Below are positions 57,709 through 64,000 of a stretch of 64,000 bases of DNA, piece by piece (the stretch's first letter is position 1; every line of letters begins with the position of its first letter). Under the pieces are notes generated by a model, which saw only the letters and a program-made list of their open reading frames with translations, was not told where the DNA came from and searched no databases. Source of the DNA: CAWCGU01 sp963795195 (GTDB lineage: Bacteria > Actinomycetota > Thermoleophilia > Solirubrobacterales > 70-9); NCBI GenBank assembly GCA_963795195.1, contig CAWCGU010000006.1, positions 868,001 to 932,000 on the forward strand, written 5' to 3'. A program made the position numbers and the translations under genes.

Positions 57709-58888
57709 CGGCGCCTCGGCGTCGGAGCCCAGCTGGTTGACGACACGCCGCTCCGAGGCGGCTGCGACCGTCAGCGAACTGGAGTTGCCGACTCAGAAGA
57801 CCAAGGGCTGGGAGTTCACCGACCTCTCTGGACTGGACCTCGACTCTTTTGAGCCCGGCAGTGCGGCCGTCGAGGGAATCGGCGCCAACGGCCACCCCGG
57901 CGGGGTCGCGGTCGTCGACCTGGTTTCGGCCGCGCAGAGTCACCCCGAGCTGACCGAAACGAAGCTTGGCTCGATCACCCCCGCGCAGGACGTCTTCGTC
58001 GCCCGCAACGACGCATCCTGGGCCGAGGGCGCGCTCGTGCACGTTCCCGCGGGCAAGGTCCTGGAGGAGCCGGTGAAGCTGTCTGTCGTCCACCCGGGAG
58101 GCGGCAGGGCAGTCCATTGGCGCACGCTAATCGTGCTCGAGGAGGACTCCGAGGCCGAGGTCTGGGAGTCCTACTCCTCCGTTGGCGAGGACGCGCCCGG
58201 GCTCTTCAACGGCGTCCTCGAGGTGATCCTCGCGCCGGGTTCGCGCCTGCGACTCGTCTGCGAGCAAAACCTCTCCGAGCGCACCTGGATCTTCTCCTCG
58301 CAGCGGGCTGAAGTCGGCCGCGCGGCGAGCCTCGAGTGGGTCGCGCTCGGCTTTGGCTCCGGCGGCGGCAAGACGCGGATGGAGACGCGACTGGTCGGCG
58401 AGGGCGCCTCGGCCAAGGTCACCGGCGCCTACGCCGGAGGCGGTGACCAGCACCTCGACTTCGACACCCGCCAGGAGCACGCGGCGCCGCACACGACTTC
58501 CGACCTCGCCTTCCGCGGCGTGCTGGGAGGCAAGGCGACATCGGTTTGGAGCGGCATGATCCGGGTCGACGCGGATGGCCAGCAGACCGACGCTTTTCAG
58601 GAGAGTCGCAACCTGCTGCTCTCAAAGGAAGCCCACGCTGACGCCATCCCCGGGCTTGAGATCGAGGCGGATGACGTTCGCTGCACGCACGCGGCGGCCG
58701 TCGCGCAGGTCGACCGCGAGCAGCTCCATTATTTGCGCTCGCGCGGCCTGCGCGAAGACGATGCCAAGCGCCTCATCATCGGGGGCTTCCTCGAGGCCCT
58801 GGCCGAGCGCGTCGGCGAAGGCCCGATCCGCGACGTGCTCAGCTCGGCGCTCGAGCAGCGGCTGAACGAATTGCTCGCCGCAGCCTGA
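57701..58888 (+). CDS. sufD: Fe-S cluster assembly protein SufD
   Basis: A 395-residue protein from TTG 57701, overlapping the end of sufB by 8 nt. The N-terminal helical region has ELPTQKTKGWEFTDLSGLDL. The beta-helix core follows (ALVHVPAGKVLEEPVKLSVV, GDQHLDFDTRQEHAAPHTTS, RGVLGGKATSVWSGMIRVDA). The SufB/D-type end has EADDVRCTHAAAVAQVDREQ and LIIGGFLEAL. It lacks the SufB-specific Cys-rich block, as expected for SufD. Completes the SufBCD complex. Confidence 0.93.
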   Translation: MADGASASEPSWLTTRRSEAAATVSELELPTQKTKGWEFTDLSGLDLDSFEPGSAAVEGIGANGHPGGVAVVDLVSAAQSHPELTETKLGSITPAQDVFVARNDASWAEGALVHVPAGKVLEEPVKLSVVHPGGGRAVHWRTLIVLEEDSEAEVWESYSSVGEDAPGLFNGVLEVILAPGSRLRLVCEQNLSERTWIFSSQRAEVGRAASLEWVALGFGSGGGKTRMETRLVGEGASAKVTGAYAGGGDQHLDFDTRQEHAAPHTTSDLAFRGVLGGKATSVWSGMIRVDADGQQTDAFQESRNLLLSKEAHADAIPGLEIEADDVRCTHAAAVAQVDREQLHYLRSRGLREDDAKRLIIGGFLEALAERVGEGPIRDVLSSALEQRLNELLAAA

Positions 58889-58913
58889 GGCCGCATCCGG
58901 TGTTGATGGGCCG

Positions 58914-59558
58914 ATGGGACAACTGAGCAAACACGCGCTCGCGGCGGCCCTCTGCGTGCTCGCATTCGCCCTCGCCCCGGCCGCAGCCCAGGCCCAGTGC
59001 GGCGACGAGATCCGCCTGGCGGCCAAGACCGACCTCGGCCTCGATCCCGCACCGCTGGCGATCGGCGACTCAGTGATGCTGCTCGCGATCGACGGGCTTG
59101 CGGAAATCGGGTACGACGTCAACGCCCACGGCTGCCGCGGGTTCGGCGGCGGCCTGCGCAAGCTGCGCAAGATTCGCGACCGCGGCCGGCTGCCCGAACT
59201 CGTTGTGCTCGCGCTCGGCGCCGACCACTACGCGCCCGGCGAGAACCCTCGTGGCGTCGAGGTCGGCAAGCTCGGGATGGGGGACATCCGCAAGGCCCTG
59301 GAGATCATCCGCGGGCAGTCCCAAACGCTGGCGCTGGTCACGCCGCGAGTCCTGGGCGGCCGGGCCAGCCCCGACGCCAAAGTGATGCGCAGGGCGGAGC
59401 GCAAGCGCCCGAACCGCATCGAGGTGCTGGACTGGGTGCGCCGCAGCAAGGGCCACGACTCTTGGTTTGTGCCCGACGGCATCCACCTGACCTACGAAGG
59501 CGCAGATCAGTACATCAAGATGTTCTCGTCCCTGCTCCCCGCGGATTCGACCGCTTAG
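58914..59558 (+). CDS. Secreted SGNH-hydrolase-like protein
   Basis: A 214-residue protein with a signal peptide (ALCVLAFALAPAAAQA). LAIGDSVMLLAIDGLAEIGY contains the block I Gly-Asp-Ser of SGNH hydrolases. WFVPDGIHLTYEGADQYIK near the end supplies the block V Asp-x-x-His pair, and LVVLALGADHYAPGEN may be block III. An esterase or acyltransferase-like role on a cell-wall or secreted substrate is plausible. It follows sufD by 25 nt, but the secretion signal implies an unrelated role. Confidence 0.65.
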   Translation: MGQLSKHALAAALCVLAFALAPAAAQAQCGDEIRLAAKTDLGLDPAPLAIGDSVMLLAIDGLAEIGYDVNAHGCRGFGGGLRKLRKIRDRGRLPELVVLALGADHYAPGENPRGVEVGKLGMGDIRKALEIIRGQSQTLALVTPRVLGGRASPDAKVMRRAERKRPNRIEVLDWVRRSKGHDSWFVPDGIHLTYEGADQYIKMFSSLLPADSTA

Positions 59559-59711
59559 TCAGGGCGCGGATACGGGTGGGTCGGCCTCCGTGTCCCGCGC
59601 CTCGCGGCGCTGGCGGATGACGCTGACGATGATCGAGCCCGCGACCACCAGCACGGGCAGCGCGTAGAGGATGTTGACGAGCCAGTGCCCGGCATGGGCG
59701 AGGACGTCCAT
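59559..59711 (-). CDS. Hypothetical 50-residue single-helix membrane protein
   Basis: A short protein from ATG 59711 with one transmembrane helix (LVNILYALPVLVVAGSIIVS) followed by a basic then acidic tail (RQRREARDTEADPP). A CATACT 6 nt before the start resembles the leaderless promoters seen elsewhere in the window. Its stop directly abuts the stop of the SGNH-like gene on the other strand. No family is recognised. Confidence 0.5.
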   Translation of the reverse strand: MDVLAHAGHWLVNILYALPVLVVAGSIIVSVIRQRREARDTEADPPVSAP

Positions 59712-59736
59712 CTTCCGAGTATGCCAGCCTGCCGCG

Positions 59737-60247
59737 ATGCGCTCGAGAGGCAGAACACTCCGCACGACCCTGATTTCGCTCGCCGCTGCCGCGGCGTTCG
59801 CGTCCGGCTGCGGTGGCGGCCAGACCTTCGAGGCGCAGGAGTTCGTCGAGCGGGCGAACGACAACGGCGCAACGCTGGTGCTGGGTGAGACCCTCTCAAG
59901 CTCGGACCCTGACCTGACCATCTACTCGCTGTCCGCCGAGTCGACGGACGACGGCAAGAAGGATGAAGACGAGCGTTGTCCCCCCGGTCGGCACGACCGG
60001 GTTCCAGGGAGCGACAGGGCCCAACGGGGTGATTCCCGACGAGAGTGCGCACGAGGGCGGCGGCTCGCTGATCGTCGCCCCGGACCCCGACAAGGGCCTC
60101 GATGAATACGAGCGCTGCGAGGCGACTCTGAGCCTGCTCTGCTACCGCGTCGCCAACATCGTGCTGGTCTTCGAAGCGCTCGAACCCGAGCAGCGCGCCC
60201 AGCTCGACGCGGCGGTCGTGGCGCTCGGCAACGAGACGGAGGACTAG
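59737..60247 (+). CDS. Hypothetical lipoprotein, one frame break
   Basis: From ATG 59737 a signal peptide leads to a lipobox (AAAAFASGC, then GGG). After about 75 residues an extra base near 59955-59975 shifts the frame. The continuation is VVPPVGTTGFQGATGPNGVI, then LIVAPDPDKGLDEYERCEAT, CYRVANIVLVFEALEPEQRA and a stop. The rejoined protein is about 169 residues with two or three Cys. No family is recognised; the lipobox indicates attachment to the outer face of the membrane. The stop shares CTAG with the opposing gene. Confidence 0.5.
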
Positions 60248-61710
60248 CCGTTCGCCTGCGAGAGCAGGAAGAGGCCGAGGCAGGTGAAGCCGACCATCAG
60301 TCCGAGCATCCAGTACTGCGAGCGTGCGGCCGTGCGGGCGTCGCCGTAGAGCGCGATCGCCCGGTCGTGGCCCAGCGCCAGCGCGATCACGTGGCCGACG
60401 ACGAGCGCGCCCACCTGGATGTACCAGATGGCCGTCGCTCCGATCAGGCCGTAGTCGATCTGGTTGTCGGCGGTGCCGAAATAGTTCGAGCCGTCGCCGA
60501 GCGGGTCGGAGAGCAGGTAGGTGAACTGCGCCTGCTCCTGAAAGATGAAGAGGCTGAAGTAGTGAGCGACCAGGTAGGCGAGTGCGATCGAGACGAAGGC
60601 GTGACCGAACTTGCGGCCAAGCTCATCGAGCGAGAAGCGGTCGTCGACGGTCTTCATCCCCCTGACGCCGAGCCAGTAGATCCCCGAGACGGCGGCGATG
60701 GTCAGCAGCAGGAAAAGGGTGTTGGAGAGGCGCAGCGCGGTATTCGCGCCGAGGCCGACGTCGAGCAGCGCATCGAAGACGCTTCTGATCCAGCCACCCA
60801 TCGTGTCGCCCTCAGCCGCACCGTCGAAGGCCGTGCCGCCGATCGTGACCAGCACCAGCGCAACGTAGCCCGGTCCCGAGACCCAGTCGCTGAGGCCGCT
60901 GAAGAGCTTGCGCCTGCCGAGCACGCCGTCTCGGACCTCGAGCACCGCCAGGCGGGAGAACATCTCCATGTAGACCGAGAAGGTCTCGCCGCGCTTGATC
61001 CAGGCGTCGACCCCGTAGACGGCCATGCCCGCGAAGGTGATCGCCGTGTAGATCAGGACCGCGACAGAGACGCTGTTCGGGGAAAGCACGCCGCCGCTGC
61101 CGGAGATCAGCTCGAGCCAGAGGAAACCGAAAAGGCCGGCCACGGCGGGCCAGACTCCGAGCCGCTGTGGGTACTCCAGGTGAGGGGCGTTTTGGCCGGC
61201 CAGCAGCCGGAACCCGCTGCCGGTGACCCGGCCGATTGCACGCCAGGGATTGAAGGCCCGGAAGACGTCGCCGAAGAGCACGCTCACGACCACCATCCCC
61301 AGCAGGAAGGTCACGAAGATGAATGTCAGCGAGAAGTTGCGGTCCGGGGCGTCAGTCCCCTCGATCGCGCTCCAGACGGTGACCGCGAGCAACAGCACGC
61401 CGATCAGGCCCGCGACCACCTCGGTGAACGGATTGACGATCAGCTTGGAGAGCCAGGGCGTCACCGGCTTCCAGCCGGGATCCTCGAGCAGCGGCCGCCG
61501 CCAGGCGACTGTCAGGCCAACGAAGGAAACGATCAGAACGAGCGAGGCGCCCCAGGCGAAGAGCCACTCCGGGATGGGCAGGTCCTGGCGCCCGACCAGG
61601 GCATGAGCCTGAGCCGATGAGGGCGCGGTGAGCGCGACGGAGACGGCCGCAGCCGCTCCCGCGAGGGCGGGGCGGATCGCCCCCCTCGCCCCTGCCTTGA
61701 GGGCTCCCAT
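60244..61710 (-). CDS. Polytopic membrane protein (fenitrothion-hydrolase-like family)
   Basis: A 488-residue protein with a signal-like start and about eleven membrane helices. HALVGRQDLPIPEWLFAWGA follows the first cleavage-like site. VLFGDVFRAFNPWRAIGRVT, AGQNAPHLEYPQRLGVWPAV and RKFGHAFVSIALAYLVAHYF carry His/Asp residues that could bind metal or quinone. The C-terminus has GALVVGHVIALALGHDRAIA. This is the actinobacterial group often labelled fenitrothion hydrolase; the true function is uncertain. Its ATG shares bases with the TGA of the cupredoxin-like gene, so the two are coupled. Confidence 0.6.
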   Translation of the reverse strand: MGALKAGARGAIRPALAGAAAAVSVALTAPSSAQAHALVGRQDLPIPEWLFAWGASLVLIVSFVGLTVAWRRPLLEDPGWKPVTPWLSKLIVNPFTEVVAGLIGVLLLAVTVWSAIEGTDAPDRNFSLTFIFVTFLLGMVVVSVLFGDVFRAFNPWRAIGRVTGSGFRLLAGQNAPHLEYPQRLGVWPAVAGLFGFLWLELISGSGGVLSPNSVSVAVLIYTAITFAGMAVYGVDAWIKRGETFSVYMEMFSRLAVLEVRDGVLGRRKLFSGLSDWVSGPGYVALVLVTIGGTAFDGAAEGDTMGGWIRSVFDALLDVGLGANTALRLSNTLFLLLTIAAVSGIYWLGVRGMKTVDDRFSLDELGRKFGHAFVSIALAYLVAHYFSLFIFQEQAQFTYLLSDPLGDGSNYFGTADNQIDYGLIGATAIWYIQVGALVVGHVIALALGHDRAIALYGDARTAARSQYWMLGLMVGFTCLGLFLLSQANG

Positions 61711-62192
61711 CAACCTGGGTTGACTTCCAGCTCGGCGATCAGCGTCTCGGGTGCGATGTGCGTCTCGATCTCGTAGGCGCCCTCGAGGTCGGCGGCGAAG
61801 CTGATCTCGTTTTCGCCCGGGGTGATGTCCTCGTAGATCTCGTAGCCGTGGACGTGGATCTCGTTGTCGGAGTCGGAGTCGACGAGAAAGCGGACCTCGT
61901 CACCGCTCGTCACCGAGATCTTGAGCGGAGGGCCGATCGGTTCGCCGCCGCGCAGGATCACGGTGGGCAGGGCCGGCTCGTCCTTACCGCCGCCGCCCTT
62001 CTGGCGGTTCGGGTGGTTCGCGTGCTTGGCGCCGCCCTTGCCCTTGTCGTCGTCCGGGGTCGTCGTCGTGGCCGCGGCCGACGTGGTCGTCGTCGATGTG
62101 TCCTCATCCCCACTCGAAAGAACGAGGAAGAGCACGACGATCGCCGCAGCCGCGCTCAGCAGCACAGCGACTCTGGCGCGATTGGATTCCAC
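61710..62192 (-). CDS. Membrane-anchored cupredoxin-like protein
   Basis: A 160-residue protein. One N-terminal helix (VAVLLSAAAAIVVLFLVLSS) is followed by a Thr/Asp/Lys-rich linker and a ~90-residue beta domain resembling a cupredoxin (ISVTSGDEVRFLVDSDSDNE, IHVHGYEIYEDITPGENEIS). IHVHGYEI offers two His as possible copper ligands. A second His lies in YEIETHIAPETLIAELEV, but there is no Cys-containing type 1 copper loop. It is translated just before, and coupled with, the polytopic membrane protein, so the two may form one complex. Confidence 0.65.
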   Translation of the reverse strand: MESNRARVAVLLSAAAAIVVLFLVLSSGDEDTSTTTTSAAATTTTPDDDKGKGGAKHANHPNRQKGGGGKDEPALPTVILRGGEPIGPPLKISVTSGDEVRFLVDSDSDNEIHVHGYEIYEDITPGENEISFAADLEGAYEIETHIAPETLIAELEVNPG

Positions 62193-62193
62193 G

Positions 62194-62385
62194 TCAGTCT
62201 CCTATCGGTTCCGGCGGTCGGTCAGGCGTCGTGGTGGCATTGCTCTCGCGTTCGATCGCGGGGTTGGAGTCGATCGCGGGGGCGTCAATGGTGTCATCGC
62301 TGCCTAAAAACACGAACAAAATGATCACCGCTATTCCGAGCACCAGCCCGAGGACGACGCCGATGGCCCGCTCGGAGCGGCTCAA
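62194..62385 (-). CDS. Small single-helix membrane protein
   Basis: A 63-residue protein (AIGVVLGLVLGIAVIILFVF) with an acidic/Pro tail (TPDRPPEPIGD). It ends 1 nt before the cupredoxin-like gene and is the first gene of a three-gene operon (62385 to 60244). No family is recognised. Confidence 0.6.
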   Translation of the reverse strand: MSRSERAIGVVLGLVLGIAVIILFVFLGSDDTIDAPAIDSNPAIERESNATTTPDRPPEPIGD

Positions 62386-62422
62386 GGGACAGCCACTCCG
62401 AGACGGCTGGAGCTACGGATGC

Positions 62423-63040
62423 CTAGGACGCGCCGACACCGTCGAGCAGGCGCCAATTGCCCTCGAACGCCGACTCTGCGGCGGCGACGAGCGCGTCCTC
62501 GTCTCCACGGCCGGCAAGCTCTGAGAGCAGTTCACGCGACTCTGCGGCGTGCTCGGCGTCACGGCCCTCATGGATTTGGAAGTAGGCCGTGCCGGCGCCC
62601 TCCTCGATCCCGTAACGCTCGATCAGGCCGGCCCGCTTGATCCGTGAGATCTCCGGCTGTCCGCTCTCGATCGCATAGAGGCGGGCCATCGTCGCCAGGC
62701 TCCCGTCGGGTCTCGTCCAGGCCGCGACGCACTCCTCGGTCTCCTCGTGTGCGGCGGCTCCGGCGTCTCCGCCGACGGCCTCGACGAAGCCGTCCCAGAG
62801 CTCGACATGGGCAGCCTCCTCGCGCGCATGACTGCGCAGCTCAGCACTCTCCGGCTGGGCTTCGGCGAGGGTCGCGGTCATCGTCGCGATCGCCTCGACG
62901 GCGTGGCGGTACTGCCCGGCGTACTCGGCGAGCTCGTCGCGGCTGAGCGTCCCCTCCGACCAGCGCTGGTAGAACGGGTGCTCGAGCACGTTCCATCGCG
63001 CCCGCGCCTGCTCGATGCGATCCCAAAGAGTCCTGCTCAC
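62423..63040 (-). CDS. TenA/PqqC-like (haem-oxygenase-fold) protein
   Basis: A 205-residue all-helical protein. HPFYQRWSEGTLSRDELAEY, GQYRHAVEAIATMTATLAEA and HAREEAAHVELWDGFVEAVG are typical of the TenA/PqqC/CADD superfamily. RLYAIESGQPEISRIKRAGL and YFQIHEGRDAEHAAESRELL carry Glu/His residues placed like di-iron ligands in the CADD-type subgroup. It may be an iron-dependent oxidase or a thiaminase-like protein; neither can be settled here. It diverges from the thioredoxin-fold gene at 63099. Confidence 0.7.
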   Translation of the reverse strand: MSRTLWDRIEQARARWNVLEHPFYQRWSEGTLSRDELAEYAGQYRHAVEAIATMTATLAEAQPESAELRSHAREEAAHVELWDGFVEAVGGDAGAAAHEETEECVAAWTRPDGSLATMARLYAIESGQPEISRIKRAGLIERYGIEEGAGTAYFQIHEGRDAEHAAESRELLSELAGRGDEDALVAAAESAFEGNWRLLDGVGAS

Positions 63041-63098
63041 AACTTCCTCCTACTCCGAAAATTTGCGAAAAGTTTGACGCCAGCCAGAATACCCGGCT

Positions 63099-63920
63099 GT
63101 GCACCCGGAGACGAAGGACATAGCCGTACCGCCATTCGCGCCCACGACCGAGTGGGCCGGCGAAGAGCCGATCGCGATCGAGCGCCTCTGCGCCCGCGGC
63201 CCTGCGTTGATCCATTTCATCTGCGCGGGCGACCCCGGCAGCATCCGCACGCTCGACTACCTGACCGCCTGGCACGAGCGCTACGCCGAACACGGCCTGA
63301 CCGTGATTGCGATCAACACCCCGCGCTTTCCGTTCAGTGCCGACATCGAGGGTCTGCGGGCGACGCTCTCGCGTCTCGACGTCAACTTCCCCGTCGCGCT
63401 CGACGTCGACCATCGCGCCTGGCGCGACTACGGCTGCGCAGGCTGGCCGTCGCTGTTTGTATGGCGCACGGGTGGAGCCCTTTCCTGGTTTCAGTTCGGG
63501 GAGGGCGAGTACCGGGCGACCGAGGAGGAGATCCAGTCGCTGCTGCGTGAGGAGAACGCGCTGCTCAATCTCCCAGAGCCCCTCCCCCCCTTCCGCCCGG
63601 CCGAAGCTCCAGGCGCCCGGCTGGCGGTGCCAACCCCGGAACACTTCCCCGGCGGTTCAGCAGACGATCCGCTGATCACGACGGGCGATGAGGAACTGAG
63701 CTTCGACTACGAGGCCGCCGGAGCCTGGGTAAGCGTCGCCGGTAAAGGAGCACTGCGCTTCGCCCTGGACGGCGGCGAAGAGGTGACTGTGCCCGTTGAA
63801 AATCCGGGCGTCAGAGAACTGACGCGGCACACCCTCCATTCCAGGCACACGCTGACCCTGCGCGCCACCCCGGGGCTCGAGCTCTACTGCGTCAGCTTCG
63901 CCCCGGGCATCCAGCCGTGA
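63099..63920 (+). CDS. Thioredoxin-fold protein with C-terminal beta domain, no CxxC
   Basis: A 273-residue protein read from GTG 63099. The N-terminal half is a TlpA/AhpC-like thioredoxin fold (PALIHFICAGDPGSIRTLDY, YAEHGLTVIAINTPRFPF, cis-Pro region GCAGWPSLFVW). Where redox-active members have CxxC there is ICAGDPG, with one Cys only. The C-terminal half (ELSFDYEAAGAWVSVAGKGA) resembles the C-terminal beta domain of DipZ/NHL-thioredoxin proteins. It is cytosolic as read. Disulfide reductase activity of the usual kind is unlikely; peroxiredoxin-like or structural roles are possible. Confidence 0.65.
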   Translation: MHPETKDIAVPPFAPTTEWAGEEPIAIERLCARGPALIHFICAGDPGSIRTLDYLTAWHERYAEHGLTVIAINTPRFPFSADIEGLRATLSRLDVNFPVALDVDHRAWRDYGCAGWPSLFVWRTGGALSWFQFGEGEYRATEEEIQSLLREENALLNLPEPLPPFRPAEAPGARLAVPTPEHFPGGSADDPLITTGDEELSFDYEAAGAWVSVAGKGALRFALDGGEEVTVPVENPGVRELTRHTLHSRHTLTLRATPGLELYCVSFAPGIQP

Positions 63921-63944
63921 GCTGATGCGGTCCCCGCTCGGGAA

Positions 63945-64000
63945 CTACTTGCGCGCCGCCAACTCCGTCCGGATCTCCTTGGGCAGCATGAACCGCACGT
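63945..64000 (-). CDS. C-terminal end of a gene continuing past the window
   Basis: The minus strand reads an open frame from the window edge, ending VRFMLPKEIRTELAARK and a TAG at 63945-63947. It faces the thioredoxin-fold gene tail to tail, and the 24-base gap fits convergent genes. Too short to assign. Confidence 0.4.
   Translation of the reverse strand, partial: VRFMLPKEIRTELAARK

Noticed and set aside
60367..61620. 417-codon plus-strand frame opposite the polytopic membrane protein
   Set aside because: Asp/Glu/Arg-rich shadow of a membrane-protein gene whose helices are unmistakable on the minus strand.
1..64000. tRNA, rRNA, integrase, transposase, toxin-antitoxin or defence genes
   Set aside because: None was recognised on either strand. 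The accessory content is surface-glycan and secreted-protein genes rather than a mobile island with integration hallmarks.

Overview
The window is a high-GC bacterial chromosome segment, most likely from an uncultured actinobacterium of the class Thermoleophilia (Solirubrobacterales/Gaiellales-like). This is inferred from several features: a Mycobacterium-type CysO/CysM/Mec cysteine pathway, an actinobacterial SUF system with SufU and an Rrf2 regulator, an Rpf-like transglycosylase, many secreted beta-propeller/PKD proteins, and repeated TANNNT boxes 6-11 nt before start codons, as expected for leaderless actinobacterial mRNAs. No rRNA, tRNA, CRISPR array, phage or transposase gene was recognised.

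Layout. 0-6 kb: end of a hydantoinase B/oxoprolinase gene, a frameshifted DUF1802 gene, a DUF1152 gene, a secreted GH-A-like hydrolase and a large secreted penicillin-acylase-family Ntn hydrolase. 6-14.9 kb: a peptidase-MA-like protein without HExxH, a zinc-ribbon/DUF2007 membrane protein overlapping a Mec-type JAMM peptidase, a YVTN beta-propeller/PKD protein, cysM, and a polar amino-acid ABC importer (binding protein, permease, ATPase). 14.9-41.4 kb: a surface-glycan locus with a YbhN-type flippase, several methyltransferases, an epimerase, many glycosyltransferases including three two-domain fusions, a Wzm/Wzt-type exporter, a polyprenyl-phosphate sugar transferase and an O-antigen ligase/polymerase. 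Secreted proteins and a second GH-A-like hydrolase lie inside and beside it.

43-59 kb: cysO, a rhodanese-ThiF sulfurtransferase (MoeZ-like), htpX, a NarL-type two-component pair and a SUF iron-sulfur cluster locus (rrf2, sufC, sufS ... sufU ... Rieske, sufB, sufD). The SUF genes are interrupted by a fibre-like protein, a tandem pair of secreted beta-propeller proteins with an unrecognised N-terminal domain, and an Rpf-like protein. 59-64 kb: an SGNH-like secreted protein, a lipoprotein, a small operon of a polytopic membrane protein with a cupredoxin-like partner, a TenA/PqqC-fold protein and a thioredoxin-fold protein.

How the genes fit together. Mec, CysM, CysO and the MoeZ-like enzyme make up the protein-thiocarboxylate route to cysteine, and SufS uses cysteine as the sulfur donor for cluster assembly. 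The glycan genes plausibly build an undecaprenyl-linked polymer that is exported by the ABC transporter or polymerised by the Wzy/WaaL-like protein.

Caution: at least eight otherwise well-conserved genes carry single-base frame breaks, some compensating within one gene. This looks like residual sequencing/assembly indels rather than decay, so coordinates of broken genes give the full span across the shift.
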